From Zanthoxylum bungeanum (Eukaryota > Streptophyta > Magnoliopsida > Sapindales > Rutaceae), in assembly GCA_019454045.1 (NCBI GenBank), contig SKCR01015035.1:1-64000 (forward strand): a DNA stretch of 64,000 nt, written 5' to 3'. The notes under the pieces were generated by a model, which did not search any database, was not told the DNA's origin, and saw only the letters and a program-made list of their open reading frames with translations. The translations under genes were made by a program, and so were the position numbers. Of this stretch, positions 24,561-35,225 are shown one piece after another. The stretch's first letter is position 1. Each line of letters opens with the position of its first letter.

Positions 24561-25514
24561 AAATGGGTGACCGGCGTAATCACACGCGTATGACGTAAGC
24601 GTACGTATCGTTCACTTATAAATATATCGATCTCACGATGACTTAATACTTAAGCTATTAATTGGGAAGTCAAATTTTTACAAGTATCTAATGGATTGGT
24701 GTTTGATTGGATGATGACTTTAAACTAAAGACGAATAAATAAAACAGTGTGAAAGTAAATTAATGGAAAATTCAATATTAAGAAACTATTAGAGTTGTGA
24801 ATCCTTCTAATATCTTTTAAAGATGAAGTGATTATTTTACGTTTGTGCAATATATTGGTTTATTAACTTGGAACACGAATTTATGCAAAAAAAATTTCCG
24901 ATAGTCAGATACAAATATCCAGAATAACCCAATTAATCATATTCCTAAGTCAACCAAGTTATCTGAATTCATTAAGATTATATGCTCATTATGGCTACCC
25001 CCGCCCGACAGGTATATTTCTATCCTGTAAGGAAATCTATTAAAAGATTATCTATCTTCAAGGAAGATCGTGGGCTATTGAGTCTAAGACTTAAACCTAA
25101 AATCTCTTTTCCAAGTTCATTTTAAGTTTACCAGATCAATCTTATTAATAGCCAGTTAACAAGAAGCAATAAGACTAAGGCTCAATAAATAAACCTTTAT
25201 ATTACCCAAATTATAAAATAACCCCTTATAAACCAGTGATATTGGAATTCATCACAACCCCAGATAATAGGTTTAGTTACTACACATATCTAAGGCTAGT
25301 AAAAGCTTAAATAAAGTAAAAGACATAAAGTAAATGCTAGAAATTAAATAAAGTAAATGCTGGAAAGTAAATGCTGGAAATAAAAAGGGAAAAGTACAAT
25401 AAAAGAAAATGCTCGGGGGTTAGAGGATCCACTTTTATTACTTCTATTTTAGATATCTCTCTTATTATAATATATTAACTTTGCGTGATATTACCAACCA
25501 ACCATATAGGCGGT

Positions 25515-27462
25515 TGTTGGACAATTATGACCCATAACATCATTATTTTGTAAAGGACATAGTGTTCTTGTACAAAATTAACTATGTGACAAATGAAATT
25601 GTTCTTTTATCATTTTGTAATTGAATTACTTATATATATAAATGATAAAAGCCATTATGATTAGTTCCGGATTAATAAGATATGAGACAATATTAATCCA
25701 TGAAAGGTTTAATCATTAAATATCCCTAGTCGTAGTATTATCGAGACTGGACATCGATAATGCGGAATAGACTAGTATTACACTTGTGCGCGTTATGGAA
25801 GCGTAACATCATAGTTCTCGTATATTTAAGTATTGGATACTTATGCAAGTGTGATAGGAGGTTATGTTAACCGTTGGACCGGGAACAGCTTCGCTCTGGA
25901 TAGACCCATTGGAATCACATTGGTAGTATGACTATGTGTCTATGGGAATCCGAATCAGGGTAGGTGTATTTGGTCTTAACCTGAGACTTGCATCGCTAAT
26001 ACTTGCGACAATCAGTATACTTTGGTTTTGGTCGTCCGGAGCTTTAACATGTTCTGTGTACGCCTCTTCTGGGTATACTGAGAATCGTAGTGTATTGGGT
26101 CTAATGTCAAGATGGAAGTATCACTTCAGTCATATGGAGATGATGATCACGTAGGATACAAAACTGGTACTCTTAAATGCTGCAGCTATCGGGATAGTAT
26201 GACTAGGTCATGATTATCCGATTATAGAGACTAGTTACTAGTATTCCGATATGTGCTTCGTACGGGGCAGACACAATTCCAGCCCTAGGCCTAGCATGTG
26301 ACTTCCGATACTGGATCGTAATACGCAATACACTGTATACTACGCCTGATAAAGATCATATATTCCTCGTGAATATTTCTGGAGAATTGGGTAGGCACGG
26401 TGCTTTGCTAGAAGCCAACCATGTCTTGTAAATCGGTAAGAACGTGCTACCGGGTACGCACGTGTTCGGATAGTCCGACAACCGGATTTACTTTCAACAT
26501 ATCCAGGGATCTCTTGGGTCGCTTCCCAAAGATTCACCGATGACATTTGACTCGAACAAAATTAATCTATGATTAATTATGAGAGAGAAAATTAATCTGT
26601 GATTAATTACGGCAAGAATTAATCTGAGATTAATTATCAGAGAAAGAATTAATCTGGGATTAATTGCGTTAAGAATTTATCTGAGTTTAAATTCGTCGAA
26701 AAGAGTGCGATTAATTTGGAATTAATCGGCAAAATGAATTTAATAGTGAAATTAGATTTTTTTACTATTTAATTTATTTAATTGGGCTAAAATAATATAT
26801 TAGATATATTAATTGAAATTGGATTTCAACACGGAATTAAAATTGGATTTTAATTCAAGCGAACGAATTAATTTGGAATTAATTCGTTTTCGTAAGCGAC
26901 TTCCGTAATAATTTTACTGGGTATCATTGTTTAATTAAATTAGATTTAATTACATAGCGACGGAAAATTCGTTTAATCGGATTAAACAAAATCGGGCCCA
27001 AAGTCGTGTTGTGTGTGCCAACCAAATTTTGAATTTAAAGTGGTGGGACCCACTTTATTTACATCAACTTTTGACAATTGATGGAAGTGGTTGGGTTGTA
27101 TTTATTTCAACTTTTTCCAAACAACACTTAACCTTTTTTGAAAAAGTTAAAAGTCAACACATCATTTCGGTATTAGTTTAGAACTATTCACCATATTCTC
27201 CTCTCTCTTTTCTTACAAGGCCGTGAGCCTCTCTTCTCTCTAAGGGAAAGTTTTCTTTGTAAGCTAGCACTTTGAGAGTCAATCAAGGTGATAGGGAAAC
27301 TCACCCTTGAGTTTGGAACAACAAAGAAAGCTTAGAGCTTCCGAAATACAAAGAAAGGGTCTTGAAACTCATCCGGTCAATGTGAGTATTTCCTCAACTC
27401 TCTTTGATTTATTCACACACAAATCATCTTAGTGATCTTGTGGCATGTGTAAGACACTAACA
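25515..27462 (+). mobile_element. Copia solo LTR, 1948 bp, TSD GCGGT
   Basis: It starts TGTTGGACAATTATGACCC and ends GACACTAACA, with a perfect 5-bp target duplication GCGGT at 25510-25514 and 27463-27467. No internal sequence is present, so it arose by LTR-LTR recombination. The same LTR family recurs at 49146, 49687 and, inverted, at 51899-53957. Confidence 0.93.
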
Positions 27463-27497
27463 GCGGTATCATGATTAAGTCAAATTTATAATTAATT

Positions 27498-27600
27498 CCA
27501 ACCGACCATACAGGTGGTATCCATGTTTAGTCAGGTTCAAACCAATTCAATTAAAGTCCAGCCGACCATAAAGGCGGTATCCCATTAAGTCAGGTTTTAA
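27498..27600. repeat. 60-bp tandem units in the Athila LTR
   Basis: Units start CCAACCGACCATACAGG at 27498 and CCAGCCGACCATAAAGG at 27558. A first unit (CCAACCAACCATATAGG, 25493) is cut by the solo LTR and resumes at 27463, which confirms that the solo LTR is an insertion. Confidence 0.8.
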
Positions 27601-28109
27601 ATAGTTTATATATTATAATTAAGAGAGATTATTCTAAATATTAGTAATAAAAGCTTACATTTCCCCCCAGTAGAAGAGAGTTACCTACTAATGCTGAATA
27701 GTAAAAGACTGAAAAGTAAATAAAAGAAAGTGCTATTGCGCAAAGTAAATAAAATTAATTACAGAAAGCTGTAAATAAACAAGCAAGATACAATCTTCTT
27801 AGTATTCTTAAGGAATTCCTCAGAAGAAAATATGAAATGAATTCTGAAATTCGGCCACAATTTATAGGCAAAATTTTATCTCACGCGTCACAACGCATGG
27901 AACATTGCGCGTCGCGACGCACCTTTGATGATGGACGCGTGGCACGGAACTTTCGGAGATGAGGACACGTGGCGGGGTCAGCGTCGACAGCTCAATAATT
28001 GTGTCGGCGTCACGTTGTGGAAAGTTGTTACGCGTCGCGACGCTGACGTCAACATTGACACGTGTTGATGATGATTGTCTACAGTATGTGATGGTGACAC
28101 GTGGCACGA

Positions 28110-28290
28110 CACACGTTAGCAGATTTGTTGTGATGTTGACATGTGGCAGGCGCATGTTAGCAAGGCGCATGATAGTAAAACTTCTCTGATTGGTCCACGT
28201 GTCCGGCGCATGTTAGCAGTCTCCGTCGCACGTTAGCAGACGATGCATTTTAGCACGGCGTATTTTAGCAAATGGCACATTTTAGCAAGA
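28110..28290. repeat. Degenerate GCGCATGTTAGCA array
   Basis: At least seven copies of a (C)GCATGTTAGCA / GCATTTTAGCA motif with irregular 10-30-bp spacing. They lie downstream of the Athila LTR TATA site on the minus strand, so they are probably transcribed. Confidence 0.75.
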
Positions 28291-28354
28291 AATTTATATT
28301 TTTGCCATTTTTGTCCGTTTTCCGCTGTTTTGGCCCTGAATTGCCTCCAGAGAG

Positions 28355-28385
28355 TCCTGCTATTTATATATCTATAAAATACCAC
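28355..28385 (-). promoter_or_regulatory. Athila LTR core promoter (TATA)
   Basis: On the minus strand the sequence ATTTTATAGATATATAAATAG contains a strong TATA box ~95-120 bp inside the LTR start. It would drive transcription leftward. Confidence 0.55.
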
Positions 28386-28477
28386 AAAACACATCAAAAT
28401 ATTCACAAAATTCAAGAAACTATATAAAATATTAAGTCAAATGAGTGAGAAAATAGTGATATATTTACCACTCATCA

Positions 28478-28492
28478 CACCCCAAACCTAAC
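28478..28492 (-). promoter_or_regulatory. Athila polypurine tract
   Basis: On the minus strand the bases read GGTTTGGGGTG immediately before the LTR start TGATGAGTGG. This is the expected plus-strand primer site of the element. Confidence 0.55.
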
Positions 28493-29030
28493 ATTTTGGT
28501 AGTCATCGAGCAAAATAACAAAATAAAATAACATAAATATCTTTAAAATAAAATTAAACTAAGCCACTTTCTTAGGGATCATAGTTGCATTTAGCGTATG
28601 CAACAAGCCTTTAAACCCCTAGGTGTCCCTAGTGGACGAGTTGTAGTCTCGTGAGGGCTTACCGCAACGATACCCACAAACGTCAAACTAATGCACACAA
28701 AAGTAAAAAGACAAGAGAAATGAGAATAAATAAGTTAGTGACTAAACAAGTGAAACTTCTTATCCAAGTTAATAATTGTTTTCTTTCTTTCTAAATTACC
28801 AAATAAGTAAATTCTCCGATTATTTTTACCATTCTCCATACACACAGCTAACAAGGTATTAATCAACTTATTGTGCCCACAATATTCATAAGTGTAGTTG
28901 AAAAGAGAGTAATATTTTTGTCCTAAAGTTATATCAGATTTCACACCTTTTTTTAGCAATAGAATATTTTTCTGATTTTTTCAATTTTTATTTATTTATT
29001 TATATACAATATCTTTCATCCATGTAGCGA

Positions 29031-29245
29031 GCTTTGAGCCAGTGACTCCCAAATCAGTTGGCTTTAGGGTACTAGGTGTTAAAATACCCATACGGACTTA
29101 ATTACCCGGATTTCAGATATATATATTTTCTTATAACATCTTCAATCCATGTAGCGAGCTTTAGGTCAGTGACTCCCAAACCAGTTGGTTTTAGGGCACT
29201 AGGTGTTAAAACACCCATACAGACTTAATTACTCGGATCTTAGAC
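29031..29245. repeat. 117-bp tandem duplication in the Athila 3' region
   Basis: Two units, 29031-29147 and 29148-~29245, start CATGTAGCGAGCTTT and share GTGACTCCCAAA and GGTGTTAAAA. Differences are scattered, so the duplication is not recent. It is non-coding. Confidence 0.85.
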
Positions 29246-29768
29246 GTTTTTTTTATCCCATCGTTTTTTTGGATACTTCCTCCAATTAAACTAGAGCACT
29301 GAATATTACAAAATTTTCAAATACAACTCATGGCCCTATGTTACCATGTATGTTGATAATACATGTCAACTGAGCATATGAAGATCCAATTTAATCAGTT
29401 TTATGGAGAATTCATAAATTAAATAATTCAAAAAGAAATAAACAAAAATTAACTTGTTACGAAATAGGTTGAGATACGTCTCAGGAGTGAAAATTACTTA
29501 CACAGCTATCTCACACCAATTTCACCTGGTTAATCAAATTAAAAACACAAAACACAAAATATTTTTTTATAAAATTTTTTAATTTTTTTGAATTTTTTGA
29601 AAATTTTGACTAAAAATCAAATAAAAATAACATAATAAAAACAAGATACTAGTCAACTATTCCCCTTCTTCAAACCTAGATGAGACATTGTCCCCAATGT
29701 CTAAAGAGTAGAAGAAGAATTTAGAAGATATTATCTGGTTAACTGAAATTCTACATCTAAAATGAAAT

Positions 29769-30421
29769 TTAAAGGTTAAGATCCAGATTTATCCGACGCT
29801 TTTTACCACGATCATTATCAGACCATATTATATTGGAAATTATAGGGTCAATTTGTGGTTCAAAGGCTAAAAGTTGGTCAATTAAATCATTGGCAGTTCT
29901 GGCAGTGAAGAATAGATCTTTTATAGGTTTTGACACAAACCCATTTCTCTGGACATCATTAAGAAACACACAAAAAAATCATAAAATCCATCAACATTGA
30001 ATAGTCCAATCGATTTCTGGTGTATGTTCAAGTTCACCCAAGATAGTACTGTAAAAATTTCCTCAATTGTGCCCAAGCCACCTGGCAAAACAATAAAAGC
30101 ATCAGCACGGTTAATCATTTCCATCAGTCGTTCAGACATACCTGGCACGATAAGTTCCTCTCCGTTTGATGGTCCTATAAGATTCGCCTCCACCAAGGGT
30201 TTCAGGATGATTCCCAGAACTTGACTTCCTCATTCATGTACAACATTTGAAACGATCCCCATTAGTCCAAGATTGCCACCGCCATATACTAAATGCATAT
30301 TCCTTTCAGCTATGAATCTACCCAATTCTTGTGCTGCCTTAACGTATTCTAGCTTAGATCCAACACTAGTATCGCATAATACACAAATATTTACAACTCG
30401 TCTTCTTGAAGTGGCTTCCAT
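29769..30421 (-). pseudogene. LOG-like cytokinin riboside 5'-monophosphate phosphoribohydrolase, intronless, broken
   Basis: LOG enzymes release free-base cytokinin from its riboside monophosphate. From the ATG at 30421 the minus frame gives VNICVLCDTSVGSKLEYVKA, then the Rossmann-like LVYGGGNLGLMG, then the hallmark PGGLGTIEEIF (30085-30053), then SWVNLNIHQKSIGLFNVDGF. The length (~215 codons) is normal for LOG, but ordinary plant LOG genes have several introns and this has none. Two lesions: an in-frame TGA at 30232-30230 and a 1-bp loss in a T run near 29971-29977. The tail ends NLDLNL, which resembles an EAR motif (speculative). It lies between Athila integrase and the 3' LTR on the same strand. 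No poly-A tail follows; the Athila 3' region begins directly. Confidence 0.88.
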
Positions 30422-30436
30422 TTTTGTATTTCTCAA

Positions 30437-30678
30437 CTCTGGATGTCTTCAAGAGTGCAATGATGAGTTGAATTTCTAGAACCTGAAAAAGGGTGAGTAA
30501 TAATAGCACTAGTACCTGCCAAATGATAATTATTAGTTAAACAGTGAAATATATCGTGAAAGTCAAAAAGTATGGATCCTGTCGGAGAAAATAAAAGAAA
30601 TTAACAAAACAAATCATAATTATTAGATTTATACAAAGAGAAAATAATATTTACAGGAAGTAATGGCTTGAATGAAGT
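30437..30678 (-). other. Leader upstream of the LOG-like gene
   Basis: A non-coding part of the Athila element. On the minus strand it contains two splice-acceptor-like sites (TTTGGCAG near 30521 and TTTTTCAG near 30487) shortly before the LOG ATG. This would suit a spliced subgenomic mRNA. It ends at the Tat insertion, whose left TSD GAAGT is 30674-30678. Confidence 0.4.
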
Positions 30679-31364
30679 TGTAGGCATTGCATTTTCGCAT
30701 GTGAAACCCGATGATGAGTCTCAGTTGGAGGCACTACCTTTTTAGCTAAGGATATTGCGGGAAACGGAGGTCGGAATGGGAAATTCAGAATAAGTACGTC
30801 ATCAAATTCATTTCGCAAGTTCACTGTCTTCGTTAGTGCTGCGTTCGTTACTTCATTCGAACGTCAGAGATTGTGGACGTTCGTGTAGCGTTCGAATGGG
30901 CGTTCGAACGGCGTCGGTATTTCTGGTTTTGCTGCTAGCCTCGCACCCCAGCCCAATTGGCCCCCCCAAAGCCCATAAAACACATCCCAATTAATAAAAC
31001 ACATTTAAAACACATGAGAAATTAAATTCAATATTAAAATTAAATATTAAGGTAAATATTAATAATGTATTTGAATTAAATAAAATATTTAAACCATTTA
31101 CCAATTAATAAAACATAATATAATCATACATAATTAAGACAAATCAAATATATTAACTTCCTAACTAAACAAATCACATACTAAATTAAAAAGATGCCAT
31201 GCCTAATTAAAATCAATCATAACAAATTAAATATTTTGTATTCCTAATCTAGCCAAGATTTGTCCCCCCTCAATCTAATCCTTTCCTTGTTGAATACCAA
31301 ATCAAATCATTCTTTTAATGCCAAAATCCATTCCTTGTGAGACAAGGAGTAGCCCTAACCTTTC

Positions 31365-31375
31365 TCTATATAAAC
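31365..31375 (+). promoter_or_regulatory. TATA box of Tat 5' LTR
   Basis: CTCTATATAAAC. The same motif is kept at 41336-41348 in the 3' LTR and at 61741-61752 in the diverged third LTR, which supports it as the element's core promoter. Initiation would be ~30 bp downstream. Confidence 0.7.
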
Positions 31376-32150
31376 AACCCCTAACCAAGACATGCACTCC
31401 CCTAGCTCATACACAAGACTTACACGAAAATCACAACACCAAGAACCCTAGCCACTCACGGCAATAGCAAGAAACACAAACAAAACTCTTCTCTTCATCT
31501 CTCCTCTTTGGCCGAGAATACCACTATCCTCTATCCCCTCCATTGCCGAATTTTAACAGCCATTACAACCACCAATACAGCCCCTAACCACCACTGAAAA
31601 CCACCTCCATAAACTCCCCACACATCACTGAAAATACACCCCCAAAACAGCAGCCAAATCCTCTTAAAACAGTCCCTAAAATCCTCAAAACAGTAACATA
31701 AAAACTGCATTCATAATCCTTAAAATAATCACACAAGACTACACTAAAAACCCACAAAAAACACTCAGAACAGTCCGTTGAAACGTCAAAACAAGTGACT
31801 TGAACAGTGAGCAGCAAAACAGAGGCCGAACAACAGCAGAACGGAGACCGAACAGCAAGCAAAACAGCAAAACAGTGAGCTAGGATGCTAAACCAGTGAA
31901 CCAGAGAAGTTGAGGAGCCTTACTCTTCCGACGTCCGTGAAACGCAAGCCTAAAAGTTGGCAAAAAGGTTAGACCTGAGGGTATTTTCCACACTCGTTTT
32001 CTGTTTTATTTGTATTATTTATTGAGTATTGGTTGCATGATTTTTATGTTGAAATGCATGTTGTGGCCATTGAGTAGATAAATATGCATGAATTATAAGA
32101 TGTTGTATGTTGTGGCCTTGGAATAAAATGAGAGATGTGTCAACTCTCGC

Positions 32151-32247
32151 GGTATATCAGATGGAAACCCGGACATAAATTTCATAGCCGATTCCGAATG
32201 GACGGTAGTATGATCTGTACTCGGGATACAACTCCACGTACCGCTTG
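32151..32247 (+). repeat. 97-bp block, copy 1 (again at 33505-33601)
   Basis: It begins GGTATATCAGATGG and ends ACGTACCGCTTG. A second copy lies 1.35 kb downstream in the same LTR. The pair is kept in all three Tat LTRs (42125/43479 and ~62473/63542), so the duplication predates the family's spread here. Confidence 0.9.
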
Positions 32248-32329
32248 AGTAAATGACACCCTCTTTTGTGTTGTGTTGCTTTGATTTATTTATTTTTCGT
32301 CACTTGAATTCTGCATGTTGCTTATTTAT

Positions 32330-32830
32330 GCATGATTCAATCGAGCGCATGGGCTTAGTAAGTGCGACGAAAGGTCCCCTATTTGAAGGGGTTAAAACCC
32401 TTTACCACGATGCTTTGCCGCGCCGGTTGATGTGTGTTCGGTTGAATGCAAGATACGTTCAATCGGGCATACTAAGTTTGGTATTATTGTTTCTTTATTC
32501 TTTGTATGCATGATTCAATCGAGCGCATGGGCTTAGTAAGTGCGATGAAAGGTCCCCTATTTGGAGGGGTTAAAACCCTTTACCACGATACTTTGCCGCT
32601 TCGGTTGATGTGTGTTCGGTTGAATGCAAGATACGTTCAATCGGGCATACTAAGTTTGGTATTATTGTTTCTTTATTCTTTGTATACATGATGCGATCGA
32701 GCGCATTGGCTTAGTAAGTCGGATTAAAGGTCCCATATTTGGAGGGGTTAAAATCCTTTACCACGATGCTTCGCCGCGCCGGTTGGTGTATATCGGTTGG
32801 GTGTGAGATGAGTTCAATCGGATACGTGAG
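32330..32830 (+). repeat. 178-bp tandem repeat in the Tat LTR (2.8 units)
   Basis: Units start at 32330, 32508 and 32686 with GCATGATTCAATCGAGCGC or close variants and share CCCTTTACCACGATG. The counterpart in the 3' LTR starts at 42304, 42482 and 42658. Confidence 0.9.
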
Positions 32831-32884
32831 GTCCCACATTGTGGATTTGTATGCCTATGAATGTATTGCATGCATCAGGTCTGG

Positions 32885-33290
32885 TTCCGTTCGAACGCGT
32901 TCTCGAACGCTATACGAACGCAAACCTTCTGTTTACCGTTCGAACGCGTTTACAAACGCTACGCGAACGCGCACGCAATTTCTTAGTTCATCATACATCA
33001 GGTCTGGTTCCGTTCGAATGCGTTCTCGAACGCCATACGAACGCGAACCTTCTGTTTACCGTTCGAACGCGTTTACAAACGCTACACGAACGCGCACACA
33101 CTTTCTTAGTTTTATCATGCATCAGGTCTGGTTCCGTTCGAACACGTTTGCGAACGCCAAACGAACGCGAACCTTCTGTTTACCGTTCGAACGCGTTATC
33201 AAATGCTACGCGAACGTGCACGCATCTTCTTAATGTTTCATGCATCAGGTCAGACTCTGTTCGAACGCGTTCTCGAAAGCTACACGAACG
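32885..33290 (+). repeat. TTCGAACG palindrome array in the Tat LTR
   Basis: Roughly 115-125-bp units, each with several CGTTCGAACGCGTT / CGAACGC words and separated by CATCAGGTCTGGTTCC. It is very CpG-rich. Three sites read TTCTCGAA (32900, 33023, 33270), the TTCnnGAA form of a heat-shock element. The array also explains the long overlapping Arg/Thr-rich ORFs here, which are not genes. Confidence 0.85.
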
Positions 33291-34058
33291 CACGCCCACT
33301 GAACTGAGTTATTTTAGTCAGATTTCGTACATAATTGTCCCTAGTAGATATTCCCTCGTATGATGAACCTGATTGTTTCTCTGTATTACAGAAGATTGTG
33401 TAGGTGTTATTCATCTGTATTCCCCACATGTATGAGTACAATGTGTTTAACGTATTACACTTCATATACCTATGTCATGATAACATTTGAGTATTATTTC
33501 TTGTGGTATATCGGATGGAAACCCAGACATAAATTCCGTAGCCGATTCCGAATGGACGGTAGTACGGTCTGTACTTGGGATACAATTCCACGTACCACTT
33601 GGGAAGGTGCTGACATGTGTGCTTGTGTGGTTAGTATGTGTGCTTGTGTTTTCTTGAATATAATATGCCAATGAAGTTGTATGTTCGTCGCTCCTTTGAT
33701 GTACTTTCAAGCATGCAATCTTAGATGTGAAATATATGTAAATTTAGGTGTAAGTTTTATTTTGTACATGTGAATTTAGAAGCATGATACTCTTGGAAAC
33801 AAGTGTTACTTAAACCTGATTAAATTATTACATAAATCCTTTCCTTACAAGTGGCATAAGTAAGAGACCATTCTGAACCCAACTGTTTGAGGTCTTCCCT
33901 TGCGAGGGGTGAGTGCAGCCTTAAATCTCATTTTCTCGGTTCACACCGGGTGGCGACTCCATTATTCTCTGGTTTAGTCCCCCGAACTATTCCGTACTCC
34001 CAACCAGGCCTCGAGCCTGGAACAACATGCGTCGTCCAGTTTCTGTGTCCCACAGTCT

Positions 34059-34077
34059 GGCGAATCCACTGGGGATA
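34059..34077 (+). promoter_or_regulatory. Tat primer-binding site
   Basis: TGGCGAATCCACTGGGGAT begins four bases after the 5' LTR end. Its position and TGGCGA...CTGGGGA form resemble the tRNA-Arg-type primer sites reported for Tat/Ogre elements. The tRNA match was not verified. Confidence 0.65.
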
Positions 34078-34079
34078 GA

Positions 34080-35090
34080 GAATCGGCCCCGAATATTGTC
34101 TTGTAATGTTTGGATTTATGTTTTAATTGACCGTGTCTATAGTGGATAAAATGGGGGTTTAATCAAAGACATTTTAAGGCTAGGTAATGGTTTGGTGTCT
34201 TCCTTCATTCACTACCTTTCTAGAAGGAAAAGATGTGAAGGCACCTATATGGCCATCTACTCGTAGCCTATTGTGATGGACTAATTTGGAGGACTCGTTG
34301 TTTATTTCTGACACCAAGCAATAAGAGCCTAAGAGGCTTAGGTATTTAAGTGAGCCTCGCTCCACCTTCCCTCTGGGGAATCTACAACGGGAAATCCATT
34401 TGACAGTCCGTCACACACCATAGCTCATTGGCACGTACCTTAGTGTATAAAAAAGGGGTGCGCTCACTTGGTTTCTCGAACCCTTGATTGGGGAGACCTA
34501 GTTGTGGGCATCCTTCACCGACGAGAGCCTTTGTCTATACTCCTGCGAACCCACCCATAGACCGGGTTTGTATGGTTAAAGTAACAATTATTTCCTTGAG
34601 TATGTGCTAGTGGACCATCCTCATTTGGATGCAGTTGGACCATTGTCAGAAATGCGGACTTGCTGGGCCATTTAAATTAGGGCGAGTTCGTACCTTATGA
34701 CCATTGGGCCCAAAGCTTCTCAAATGTTGATGGGCCATTCCGTAGAAATTATTACTTTATGTTTGCATTATCTTTTATGCTTGTGTGTGGGAACATCGTT
34801 TTTTTAACCCATTTGGACCATTTGTCATGAGATATGGGCTTGTTGGGCCATTTAAACTGGGACAAGAACATATTTTATGACGGTTGGGCCAAAGGCTTCT
34901 AAGTGTTGATGGGCCACTTTGTGCTTGTGTTCGGAACATTACCATTTGGATTTAGTCGGGCTATTTGTCATGAGATGTGAACTCATTGGGCCATTTAAAC
35001 TGGGATGAGTTCACTCCTATAACAATTAGCCCGAAAGCTTCTAAAATGATAACGGTCCGATTTGTTTGAAAATTTTAATTTTAATTTAGT
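34080..35090 (+). other. Tat leader with imperfect ~125-185-bp repeats
   Basis: Non-coding. Three imperfect units beginning near 34627, 34813 and 34937 share GGGCCATTTAAA, AAGCTTCTAA/AAGGCTTCTAA and GATGGGCCA. No gene was seen. Confidence 0.6.
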
Positions 35091-35225
35091 ATGTTATATA
35101 TGTTACCTGCATCTCATGCACCTCATGCATACATCATGTTAACACACTCTATGTCTCAAAAGGACATCATAGATACCGTTTGGGTTAGAGAAAGGACAAG
35201 GCTCATTAAAAGAACAGTAACAGTC

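Larger units (their letters stand above)
24600..28477 (-). repeat. Athila 3' LTR (interrupted by a solo LTR)
   Basis: The start, read on the minus strand, is TGATGAGTGGTAAATATATC at 28477, right after a purine tract. The far end near 24.6 kb is not exactly placed. Without the nested solo LTR it is ~1.9 kb. It contains a TATA site, GTTAGCA-type repeats and GCGTCGCGACGC palindromes. Confidence 0.6.
30679..34054 (+). repeat. Tat 5' LTR, 3376 bp
   Basis: Nearly identical to the 3' LTR by eye (a few per cent difference in the first 300 bp, fewer later), so the insertion is fairly young. It contains a TATA box, a 178-bp tandem repeat, a TTCGAACG-rich array and two copies of a 97-bp block. Confidence 0.95.

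Noticed and set aside
31584..31862. A 92-codon minus-strand ORF found in both Tat LTRs (again at 41558-41836)
   Set aside because: It is shared only because the two LTRs are copies. It is low-complexity, Cys/Phe/Val-rich, and antisense to the LTR transcript.
32739..33363. Long overlapping plus-strand ORFs (164 and 174 codons) rich in Arg, Thr and Asn
   Set aside because: They lie wholly in the LTR tandem array, repeat the same short peptide in several frames, and match no protein family.
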